From Oceaniovalibus sp. ACAM 378 (GTDB taxonomy: Bacteria > Pseudomonadota > Alphaproteobacteria > Rhodobacterales > Rhodobacteraceae), in the NCBI RefSeq assembly GCF_008085915.1, contig NZ_VSJK01000003.1, positions 332,495-396,494 of the forward strand: 64,000 nt of DNA, given 5' to 3'. The notes under the pieces were generated by a model. The model ran no database searches. It was given only the letters and a program-made list of their open reading frames with translations, and had not been told where the DNA came from. This document shows positions 28,512-35,799 of the stretch, one piece after another. The position numbers were made by a program, and so were the translations under genes. The stretch's first letter is position 1. Every line of letters begins with the position of its first letter.

Positions 28512-29449
28512 CCAAAATCATGCCCGAACCGATGAGCGACCCTCTGCGGCCGATCCCCCCCGATGCCAGAGCCCGCCTTGTTCTGGTCACCGGGCCGTCG
28601 GGCGCGGGGCGGTCCACCGCGATCAATGTGCTTGAGGATATGGGGTACGAGGCGATCGACAACCTGCCACTTTCGTTGTTGCCGCGCCTGCTCGACGGAG
28701 CACCTTTCGCCCGCCCGCTGGCGCTGGGACTGGATGCGCGCAACCGCGATTTCTCCACCCTTGGACTGATCGACGTGATCGAACAGTTGGGGCAGTTGCC
28801 GGGGTTGAAGGTTGATGTGCTGTATCTTGACGCCTCACCCGAGGTGCTTCAGCGGCGCTTTTCCGAAACCCGCCGCCGGCATCCTCTGGCCCCCGCCGAA
28901 ACGCCGGAAGTGGGAATCGCGCGTGAAATGGATCTGTTGGCCCCGATCCGGGCCCGATCAGACATCCTGATCGATACCTCGGAACTGTCACCCCACGATC
29001 TGCGCGCGGAACTGGACCAGTGGTTCAATGGTGCGGGGGGCACAGGGCTGGCCGTGTCGGTGCAATCGTTTTCATACAAGCGCGGCCTGCCGCGGGGTGT
29101 CGATATGGTGTTCGACGTGCGGCTACTGCAAAATCCGTATTGGCAGGCGGATCTGCGGCCGCTGGACGGAACCGATCCTGCGGTGTTGGACTATGTCCGG
29201 GCCGATCCGCGCTATGACTTGATCTTTGCACAGACCCGCGACCTGCTGTTGACGCTGCTGCCCGGCTTCGCAGAAGAGGGCAAGACGCACCTTGCCATCG
29301 CGTTCGGCTGTACCGGTGGGCAACACCGTTCGGTCGCAATGGCCGGGGCGATGGCCAACGCCCTTGCGGATGCCGGCTGGCGCGTGTCAACTCGGCATCG
29401 CGAAATGGAGCGGCGTGCGGCATTGGGGGCAGGGGGCAGGCATCTGTGA
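28496..29449 (+). CDS. rapZ: RNase adapter protein RapZ (YvcJ-type ATPase)
   Basis: RapZ-family proteins bind nucleotides; in E. coli RapZ delivers the GlmZ sRNA to RNase E. The 317-residue protein has Walker A GPSGAGRS (33-40), [12 protein letters not shown], the [20 protein letters not shown] block and the C-terminal [13 protein letters not shown] motif, all diagnostic. Other possible starts are ATGs at 28520 and 28532; none has a strong ribosome site. Its place between hprK and the PTS genes is the classical synteny. RNA-adapter function in this organism is inferred. Confidence 0.93.
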   Translation: MPKSVTKIMPEPMSDPLRPIPPDARARLVLVTGPSGAGRSTAINVLEDMGYEAIDNLPLSLLPRLLDGAPFARPLALGLDARNRDFSTLGLIDVIEQLGQLPGLKVDVLYLDASPEVLQRRFSETRRRHPLAPAETPEVGIAREMDLLAPIRARSDILIDTSELSPHDLRAELDQWFNGAGGTGLAVSVQSFSYKRGLPRGVDMVFDVRLLQNPYWQADLRPLDGTDPAVLDYVRADPRYDLIFAQTRDLLLTLLPGFAEEGKTHLAIAFGCTGGQHRSVAMAGAMANALADAGWRVSTRHREMERRAALGAGGRHL

Positions 29450-29489
29450 CTGCCGGGCGGCAAGGGGATGGAAGACGGGGTGGTTTTGT

Positions 29490-29891
29490 GTGATCGGTAT
29501 CGTCATCGTGGCACATGGAGGCCTGGCGCGCGAATTTCTTGCGGCGGTCGAACATGTGGTTGGAAAGCAGGTCGGCATGATCGCGATTTCGATCGGCCCG
29601 GATGATGATCGTCGCGTAAAAGAGGCCGAAATTTGCGTTTCGGCGGATGCGGTCGATGTGGGCCACGGGGTTATTGTGGTCACCGACATGTTCGGCGGCA
29701 GCCCGTCGAACCTGTCTTTGCGCGCCTGTCGCCCTGCAAACCGCCAGATCGTCTTTGGCACCAACCTGCCCTTGCTGATCAAACTGACAAAGTCCCGACA
29801 CATGCCCGTGCCTGATGCCGTGCGACTGGCGCTGACCGCCGGGCGCAAGTATATTGATGCCTTCGAGGTTCCCGGAGAGGACGAGGATTGA
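29490..29891 (+). CDS. PTS mannose-family EIIA component
   Basis: This is a phosphoryl-carrier domain of the PTS EIIA-Man type. The 133-residue protein starts at GTG 29490 with MIGIVIVAHGGLAREF, where the histidine of VAHGG (His9) is the phosphoacceptor, and continues with VVTDMFGGSPSNLSLR and TNLPLLIKL, the EIIA-Man core. No EIIB or EIIC transporter parts are encoded nearby, so it probably has a regulatory rather than sugar-uptake role. It overlaps the next gene (HPr) by four bases (TTGA). Confidence 0.92.
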   Translation: MIGIVIVAHGGLAREFLAAVEHVVGKQVGMIAISIGPDDDRRVKEAEICVSADAVDVGHGVIVVTDMFGGSPSNLSLRACRPANRQIVFGTNLPLLIKLTKSRHMPVPDAVRLALTAGRKYIDAFEVPGEDED

Positions 29892-30166
29892 GTGTGACAG
29901 TCACCCGTAAATTGCAGATCGTGAACGAAAAGGGGCTTCATGCCCGCGCCTCGGCCCGGTTGGTCGAAGTCGTCGAACAGCACGATGCGCGCGCAGCGGT
30001 GTCCCGGGATGGTCTGAGCGCCGCCGGCGACAGCATCATGGGGCTTTTGATGTTGGCAGCTTCGCGCGGAACCTTTATCGAGGTGCAGACCAGCGGCCCC
30101 GAGGCCGACAGGCTGGCCGACGCCATCGAGTCTCTGGTCGCCGACCGGTTTGGCGAGGACATGTAG
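29888..30166 (+). CDS. HPr family phosphocarrier protein
   Basis: HPr passes phosphate from enzyme I to EIIA. The 92-residue protein has the phosphohistidine site GLHARAS (His18) and the regulatory serine block GDSIMGLLMLAAS (Ser49), the latter being the expected target of the HprK encoded upstream. A TTG start at 29888 overlaps the EIIA stop; GTG 29894, with GAGG at ideal distance, is an equally good start. With hprK and EIIA it forms the incomplete regulatory PTS of alphaproteobacteria. Confidence 0.93.
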   Translation: MSVTVTRKLQIVNEKGLHARASARLVEVVEQHDARAAVSRDGLSAAGDSIMGLLMLAASRGTFIEVQTSGPEADRLADAIESLVADRFGEDM

Positions 30167-30205
30167 CCTGGGATTTCCCTTGGACCGCGCAGCCCGGGTG
30201 GTGGC

Positions 30206-31153
30206 ATGAGACAGGATGTGGTCATTTCCGATATCGATGACAGGACCGCCCCCGACGGCCCTCCCGACAGCGACGGCGATCCGACGCGCCCGCTGACCGC
30301 CGGGCAGGGCGATGGCGGCAATCTGGCTGATCGACCCTATGACGGGCGGCGTCTGTCCTATGCGCAGACGTTTACCAACCCCCGCGCGCAGCGGTTCATT
30401 CAGGTGATGGAAATGGTCACCGGCCGGTTAAGGCTGTTGCGCCTGATCCGCCGGTTCGAATCCATGGGCGTACCCTTTGGGCAGGGATTCTGGGCTCAGG
30501 CGCTTTCGGTCATGGGGATCGAACTGACGACCCCACTCGACGAAATCGCCCGCATCCCCGCCACCGGTCCCTTGGTGATCACCGCGAACCATCCACATGG
30601 ATTGGTCGATGGCATGGTTCTGGCCGAACTCGTGGGGCGTGTCCGGACAGATTATAAAATCCTCACCCGGTCACTGCTGACCGGTGTGGGCGAGATCGAG
30701 CAGTTCATGATCCCGGTGCCGTTTCCGCATGAATCCAACGCGTTGCAGCAGAACATAGCCATGCGAAAGCGGGCGATGGATCATCTGGCGGTAGGCGGGG
30801 TGATCGTGCTGTTTCCATCGGGCGTGGTGGCTTCGTCCGAGACACTGTCCGGCCCCGCAATCGAGGCCGAATGGAACCCGTTTACCGCCAAGATGATCCT
30901 GCGGTCCGGGGCCACGGTGGTGCCGATCTTCTTTCCGGGGCAGAATTCACGCTGGTATCAGGTGGCGAACCGGATTTCCGCCACCCTGCGGCAAGGTCTG
31001 TTGCTGCACGAGGTGGTTCATGCGCTGAACAAGCCCCAGTCACCCCGCGTCGGTCATCCGATCCCGCAGGCAGAGCTTTCGCAGTGGGACGGGAATACGC
31101 GCGGTTTCATGGCGTGGCTGCGCGAACGGACGTTGGCGCTCAGGGATCGATAG
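30206..31153 (+). CDS. Lysophospholipid acyltransferase family protein (PlsC-like)
   Basis: This membrane-associated acyltransferase probably uses acyl-ACP or acyl-CoA to make a phospholipid or ornithine-type lipid. The 315-residue protein has a variable, acidic N-terminal tail (1-50), the catalytic block TANHPHGLVDG (127-136, NHPxGxxDG type), FPSGVVASSE as the glycerol-phosphate site equivalent, and a VVPIFFPGQNSRWYQVAN block. It follows HPr by 39 bp and converges with gcrA. The exact lipid substrate is not deducible. Confidence 0.82.
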   Translation: MRQDVVISDIDDRTAPDGPPDSDGDPTRPLTAGQGDGGNLADRPYDGRRLSYAQTFTNPRAQRFIQVMEMVTGRLRLLRLIRRFESMGVPFGQGFWAQALSVMGIELTTPLDEIARIPATGPLVITANHPHGLVDGMVLAELVGRVRTDYKILTRSLLTGVGEIEQFMIPVPFPHESNALQQNIAMRKRAMDHLAVGGVIVLFPSGVVASSETLSGPAIEAEWNPFTAKMILRSGATVVPIFFPGQNSRWYQVANRISATLRQGLLLHEVVHALNKPQSPRVGHPIPQAELSQWDGNTRGFMAWLRERTLALRDR

Positions 31154-31195
31154 GCGCGGGGTGCCGACAAGATCAGCAACCCCGGGCCCGGCCTT

Positions 31196-31843
31196 TTAAC
31201 GGCGACGGTCGCGGCGCGAGCTCATCGGTTGGAACGCAACGCCCACATGCGCCTCGCAATAGGGTTTGCCTGTCTGGGTCGACAGACCGCAGAACCAGAA
31301 ATCATCGGTGGCGGGATCGCCGATGGGCCATTTGCAGGTCCGTTCGGTGAGTTCCATCAGGCTGATCCTCTTGCTGGTCTTTTCGACTTCGCGCACGCTG
31401 GCCAGGGCTTCGGGAGAAATCTCATTGGCGCTGGGTTGTGGCGGCAGAGGTTGTCCGGCGGGAATGATTGCCTTGCGCATCGGCGTGACACTGGTCGACG
31501 GGACCGGTGCCGGTTCGCGGGCGGCGGTGGTGGCCGGTTCGGGGGTTGGTTTTGCGGCGGGTTCCGGCGCTTGCACAGCACTTGATGCGGGCGTCGGTTC
31601 GGTATCCGGTTTGGGCGTGGATGGGGCGGCTGTCACCGGAGGCAACGGCGGCGCGGCTGGCGTCGCTTGCGGCTCGGCCTTGGCCGGAGCGGCACCCGCC
31701 CGGTTGGAAAGGCCCAGACGGTGTACCTTGCCGATAACGGCGTTGCGCGTCACGCCGCCCAACTCTTTGGCGATCTGGCTTGCAGACTGGCCATCCGTCC
31801 ACATCTTTTTCAGCAACTCGACGCGTTCATCGGTCCAGGACAT
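31196..31843 (-). CDS. gcrA: Cell cycle regulator GcrA
   Basis: GcrA is a sigma70-associated transcription regulator that works with CcrM methylation at GANTC sites in alphaproteobacteria. The 215-residue protein begins with the GcrA helix-turn-helix MSWTDERVELLKKMWTDGQ...NAVIGKVHRLGL (1-44), followed by a low-complexity Pro/Ala-rich linker (about 45-150) and the conserved C-terminal region TCKWPIGDPATDDFWFCG...PYCEAHVGVAFQP. The ATG at 31843 matches known GcrA starts. It converges with the acyltransferase gene. Confidence 0.95.
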   Translation of the reverse strand: MSWTDERVELLKKMWTDGQSASQIAKELGGVTRNAVIGKVHRLGLSNRAGAAPAKAEPQATPAAPPLPPVTAAPSTPKPDTEPTPASSAVQAPEPAAKPTPEPATTAAREPAPVPSTSVTPMRKAIIPAGQPLPPQPSANEISPEALASVREVEKTSKRISLMELTERTCKWPIGDPATDDFWFCGLSTQTGKPYCEAHVGVAFQPMSSRRDRRR

Positions 31844-32003
31844 GGCGGCTCCTACAGGAATGGCAAAAAACGGGCGTGCCTGACGCACCCCGCTGCGGAT
31901 ACTCTATTCTAATCACCAGCGCGGGGGATTCAAGGACCGGTGTGAAACCAAGGCCCGAAACCTGCGAGTTGCCCTGCGTCACGCAGTTTTTCCGCCACAT
32001 TTA

Positions 32004-32909
32004 TCACAGGCGCGCGGTCGTGACCCGCTGGGCAGGTTTGCGCCGGCCGTCACGCAAGGCCAGCAATACACCGCCCGCCACGATCACCCCCGCCCCGACC
32101 CAGGACACGGAATCGGGGACCACATCGAACACCGCGAAATCATAGAGCGTGGCAAACAGCAGTGTGGCAAAACTGAATGGCGCCACGAAACTGGCCTCGG
32201 CCCGGGCCATGGCGTGGATGAACAGCGTTTGTGCACAGGCCATCAGTATTCCGATCGCGGCCAGTGCGATCCATTGCGCTGCCGTCGGTGGCGCCCAGAC
32301 CCAGATCACCGCGACAGACGCAATGACGACGCCCATCGTGTTATTGATCAGAAGGATCTGCAACGGCGGCTCGCGACCGGTAAGCCGTTTGATGCAGATG
32401 ATCTCGAATCCCAGAACCACCGCAGCCGCCAGAGCCAGCAGCGCGCCCGGCTGAATGACGCCCGCGCCGGGCCGCAGCAAAATCAAAGCTCCGGCCAATG
32501 CAATTCCCGCCGCGGTCCAGCGGATCGGACCGACCCGTTCTTGCAACAGCGGGATGGCCAGCATCATCGCAAAAACCGGATTAAGGAAACTGATCGCGGT
32601 CGCATCGGACAGGGGAATGAAGGCAACCGCCGCAAACATCAGCGTAATGCCTCCCCATCCGAAAAGTGATCGTGCGGCATGCAACGGCAGGTCAGGCGAT
32701 TTGATCTTCGGACGCAAAACGGCGGCCAGCATGACAAAACCGAGAAACGCGAACAGGAACCGCCCGTGGGAGATTTGCACGGGATGCAGCGGTTCGCCCA
32801 GCCCTCCGGTGCCGATCGCCTTGGCCAATACAGTCGTGGCCGCGATGAAAGCGGTGGCCAGCAGCATCAGCAGCACGGCAAGGGGCGGATTGGGAGCGTG
32901 GTTTTGCAT
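32004..32909 (-). CDS. EamA/DMT family transporter (1)
   Basis: This inner-membrane protein with ten predicted helices belongs to the drug/metabolite transporter superfamily. The 301 residues contain two EamA repeats, each ending in a glycine-rich helix and positively charged loop (for example GIALAGALILLRPG and GAGVIVAGGVLLALRDGRRKP). The ATG at 32909 is chosen because a reading from 33137 would add a 76-residue hydrophilic extension. It diverges from argD. The substrate is unknown. Similar genes lie at 39881 and 62725. Confidence 0.86.
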   Translation of the reverse strand: MQNHAPNPPLAVLLMLLATAFIAATTVLAKAIGTGGLGEPLHPVQISHGRFLFAFLGFVMLAAVLRPKIKSPDLPLHAARSLFGWGGITLMFAAVAFIPLSDATAISFLNPVFAMMLAIPLLQERVGPIRWTAAGIALAGALILLRPGAGVIQPGALLALAAAVVLGFEIICIKRLTGREPPLQILLINNTMGVVIASVAVIWVWAPPTAAQWIALAAIGILMACAQTLFIHAMARAEASFVAPFSFATLLFATLYDFAVFDVVPDSVSWVGAGVIVAGGVLLALRDGRRKPAQRVTTARL

Positions 32910-33178
32910 GCCCGGCTGGTGCGACGGAACCGGGGCGGATGCAAGCACGGCGCGTTGAAAGCGCTTTTCTTTTTGCGCCACACCGGGTAACGCTGCGGCA
33001 TGAGCAACGCTGAAATCCATTGGTCGCGACGTCGATCCTGAGCTTTTCCTGCCAGCAGCGGGCCAAAATGCCTTTGCCGCCTGCGTTGCCGATTTTCTGC
33101 CAAATCCTCCGCCATATCCGTTGACAGCCCCGGCCATTTGGCCAACCTTTCGGGCTTATCTGTTCAGGGACTTAACCG

Positions 33179-34366
33179 ATGATCTCCAGCATTCTGCCGA
33201 CCTATAACCGGGCTCCGCTTTCGTTTGTCAAAGGCGAAGGCGCTTGGCTGACCGAGGCGGGGGGCGAACGATACCTCGATATGGGGGCGGGGATCGCGGT
33301 GAATGCGCTTGGCCACGCGAACCCCGATCTGGTGGCGGCGCTGACCGAACAGGCGAACGCGCTGTGGCATGTCAGCAACCTGTATGAGATTCCCGCACAG
33401 CGCAAACTGGCCGATCTGCTGGTCGAACATACCTTCGCCGACACCTGTTTTTTCACCAACTCGGGCACAGAGTCCTGCGAGCTGGCCGTCAAGATGGCGC
33501 GCAAATACTGGTACGACAAAGGCGAGCCGGATCGCACCGACATCATCACCTTTTCGGGGTCGTTTCACGGACGTTCTTCCGCCGGGATCGCCGCGGCGGG
33601 GTCGGAAAAGATGGTTAAGGGGTTTGGCCCGCTGTTGCCCGGCTTTGTTCATCTGCCCTATGGCGATCACGAAGCTCTGAGCAATGCCATCGACGAAAAT
33701 ACGGCGGCGATCCTGATCGAACCAATTCAGGGCGAAGGCGGTATCCGCTCGCTGCCCGATCAATGTCTGAAGGGGTTGCGAGACCGCTGCAATTATCACG
33801 GAACGCTGCTGATCCTCGATGAGGTGCAATGTGGCATGGGCCGCACAGGCCGTTTGTTTGCTCATGAATGGGCGGGCGTGACGCCGGACATCATGATGGT
33901 GGCCAAGGGCATCGGCGGCGGCTTTCCTCTGGGCGCGGTGCTGGCGACCGCAGACGCGGCCAGCGGCATGACCGCCGGCACCCACGGATCGACCTATGGC
34001 GGCAACCCGCTGGCCTGTGCCGTGGGTGCGCGGGTGATGGAAATCGTCACCGCCCCCGACTTCCTCCCCGAGGTGTTGCGCAAGGCGGCCAAGCTGCGTC
34101 AGGGCCTGGAAGGGCTGGTGGCCGCGCATCCCGGCGTATTCGGCGCGGTGCGTGGCGAAGGCCTGATGCTGGGGCTGAAATGCAATGCGCCGAACACTGA
34201 TGTGGTCGAGGCGGGCTATGCGGAACATGTCTTGACCGTGCCTGCCGCCGACAATGTGGTCCGGCTGTTGCCGCCGTTGAACCTGACCGAAGGTGATATT
34301 GCCGAAGCCCTGACCCGCCTCGACCGTGCTGCCGCCCGCGTTCAGGCAGGCTCCCACGCCGACTGA
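33179..34366 (+). CDS. argD: Acetylornithine aminotransferase
   Basis: ArgD is a PLP-dependent class III aminotransferase of arginine synthesis (N-acetylornithine from the semialdehyde), often also active on succinyldiaminopimelate. The 395-residue protein has NSGTESCELAVKMAR, SFHGRSSAGIAAAGS, LLILDEVQCGMGRTG and the PLP lysine in MMVAKGIGGGFPLGA, followed by HGSTYGGNPLACAVG. The length is normal. argF follows 82 bp downstream. Confidence 0.95.
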   Translation: MISSILPTYNRAPLSFVKGEGAWLTEAGGERYLDMGAGIAVNALGHANPDLVAALTEQANALWHVSNLYEIPAQRKLADLLVEHTFADTCFFTNSGTESCELAVKMARKYWYDKGEPDRTDIITFSGSFHGRSSAGIAAAGSEKMVKGFGPLLPGFVHLPYGDHEALSNAIDENTAAILIEPIQGEGGIRSLPDQCLKGLRDRCNYHGTLLILDEVQCGMGRTGRLFAHEWAGVTPDIMMVAKGIGGGFPLGAVLATADAASGMTAGTHGSTYGGNPLACAVGARVMEIVTAPDFLPEVLRKAAKLRQGLEGLVAAHPGVFGAVRGEGLMLGLKCNAPNTDVVEAGYAEHVLTVPAADNVVRLLPPLNLTEGDIAEALTRLDRAAARVQAGSHAD

Positions 34367-34448
34367 CGCCGTTTTCAGTATTCCTTGAAATCCTCGGGGG
34401 GGACCGGGAGGCAGACAGCCCCCGGCGCTTCCGTCCAGGAGACAATAC

Positions 34449-35375
34449 ATGACCGATTTTCTTGATATCAACACGACCCCGCCCGAAGCCCTGCGCAGTA
34501 TCATCGACAATGCTCTGGCGATGAAATCCGCCCGCAAGGGACAGCCAAAGGGCACCCCTGACGCGGAACAACCCTTGGCCAACCACATGGTCGCGCTGAT
34601 CTTTGAAAAGCCCAGCACCCGCACTCGGGTCAGCTTTGACGTCGGCGTGCGCCAGCTGGGTGGGCAGACCTTGGTGCTGTCGGGGGCCGACATGCAGTTG
34701 GGGCACGGCGAAACCATCGCCGATACGGCGCGGGTCCTGTCGCGCTATGTCGATCTGATCATGATCCGGACATTCGAAGAACAGACCTTGGTTGAAATGG
34801 CCGAACACGCCACTGTGCCGGTGATCAACGGGCTGACCAACCGGTCGCACCCCTGTCAGATCATGGCCGATATAATGACGTTCGAGGAACACTCGGGGCC
34901 GATCAAAGGGCGCAAGGTGGTCTGGTCGGGCGACGGCAACAACGTTTTCAACTCATTCGCCCATGCCGCCGGTCAGTTCGGGTTCGACCTGACCTTCACG
35001 GGCCCGCCCACACTCGACCCAGAACCGGGTTCTCTGGACGAAGCGCGGTCCAGAGGCGTGAACGTCACGATCGAGCGTGATCCCGCCAAAGCGGTCGAGG
35101 GTGCGGATCTGGTGGTCACCGACACATGGGTTTCGATGCACGATCCGGCCTCGGCCCGCGAACGGCGCCACAACCAGCTGCGCGCCTATCAGGTGAACGA
35201 GGCCCTTATGGCCCGCGCCAAACCCGACGCGCTCTTCATGCATTGCCTGCCCGCCCACCGTGACGATGAGGTGACAAGCGCAGTGATGGACGGGCCGAAT
35301 TCGGTGATCTTCGATGAAGCCGAGAACCGCCTGCACGCGCAAAAGGCGATCATGCGCTGGTGTCTCGGGGTGTAA
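34449..35375 (+). CDS. argF: Ornithine carbamoyltransferase
   Basis: ArgF makes citrulline from ornithine and carbamoyl phosphate. The 308-residue protein has the carbamoyl-phosphate site [13 protein letters not shown], the [11 protein letters not shown] block, the ornithine-site DTWVSMHD and the C-terminal [13 protein letters not shown], all diagnostic of OTCases. The ATG at 34449 follows a GGAG site. It forms an operon with argD. A pair of inverted dispersed motifs lies immediately downstream. Confidence 0.97.
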   Translation: MTDFLDINTTPPEALRSIIDNALAMKSARKGQPKGTPDAEQPLANHMVALIFEKPSTRTRVSFDVGVRQLGGQTLVLSGADMQLGHGETIADTARVLSRYVDLIMIRTFEEQTLVEMAEHATVPVINGLTNRSHPCQIMADIMTFEEHSGPIKGRKVVWSGDGNNVFNSFAHAAGQFGFDLTFTGPPTLDPEPGSLDEARSRGVNVTIERDPAKAVEGADLVVTDTWVSMHDPASARERRHNQLRAYQVNEALMARAKPDALFMHCLPAHRDDEVTSAVMDGPNSVIFDEAENRLHAQKAIMRWCLGV

Positions 35376-35411
35376 TCCCCCAGCCGTCGCGCAGGAGGCC
35401 CGGTGCAGTAT

Positions 35412-35434
35412 GAGTATTTTTGCAAAAGAGAAAC
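35412..35434 (+). repeat. GAGTATTT...CAAA dispersed motif, copy B
   Basis: GAGTATTT, TTG, CAAAAGAGAA and AC lie 37 bp after the argF stop, on the argF strand. With copy C it makes a large inverted repeat (35410-35478) between convergent genes. Confidence 0.6.
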
Positions 35435-35454
35435 CCGGGTGAGCACAGGGCCGG

Positions 35455-35476
35455 CTTCTTCTTTGTCCAAATACTC
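35455..35476 (-). repeat. GAGTATTT...CAAAGAAGAA dispersed motif, copy C
   Basis: On the minus strand GAGTATTT, GGA, CAAAGAAGAAG starts at the stop codon (TGA 35477-35475) of the 35475-35702 gene. It is therefore again directly downstream of a gene on its own strand, facing copy B. ATGAGTATTT (35410-35419) and AAATACTCAT (35469-35478) are exact complements. Confidence 0.6.
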
Positions 35477-35702
35477 ATCTGTTTTCTTTATTCGCGGCGA
35501 CTTGGAACGGTGCCAGCAGGGCGCGGGCACGGGTTTCAGCGCGGCGCACGCGCACGGCAGTCAGATAAGCCTCTTGCAGAGTCTGGGACGATGCGCCCAG
35601 AACTTCGCCGACCTGGTCGACGATCTTTTCGTCGCCGCTTGAATTGGCGGCGGCCAGCGCCTCAACTGCGAGTTCGTCTGCCAGATCTTCGAGAAGTTGC
35701 AT
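35475..35702 (-). CDS. Small conserved-looking hypothetical protein
   Basis: I recognise no family. The 75-residue, mostly helical, acidic protein (MQLLEDLADELAVEALAAANSS...) has no signal peptide or membrane segment and ends in a basic stretch (RVRRAETRARALLAPFQVAANKENR). Its ATG follows AAAGGATGCGAC, a good ribosome site. It lies downstream of hrpB on the same strand, and its upstream region consists of the triplicated repeat at 35717-35799, so it may be read from the hrpB transcript. Confidence 0.68.
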   Translation of the reverse strand: MQLLEDLADELAVEALAAANSSGDEKIVDQVGEVLGASSQTLQEAYLTAVRVRRAETRARALLAPFQVAANKENR

Positions 35703-35716
35703 GTCGCATCCTTTGT

Positions 35717-35799
35717 GTTCTGCGCAGTTTCGCGCGCAGGGTTATGTGCCGCGCGGTTTCGCGCGCAGGTTTTTATGTTCCGCGCGGTTTTGCGCGCAG
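35717..35799 (-). repeat. Three tandem ~30-bp repeats across the 3' end of hrpB
   Basis: Three imperfect copies of a 23-bp GC-rich unit start at 35717, 35746 and 35777 (period 29-31 bp). On the minus strand each reads CTGCGCGCNAAACNGCGC followed by GGNAC or a variant, and each is itself a small inverted repeat (GCGCG against CGCGC around an AAA). The first copy in the direction of transcription encodes the last residues of HrpB; the other two fill the gap to the next gene. Confidence 0.75.

Noticed and set aside
33164..34717. 517-codon minus-strand ORF opposite argD and argF
   Set aside because: Antisense to two genes with complete enzyme motifs; a typical high-GC third-position artefact.
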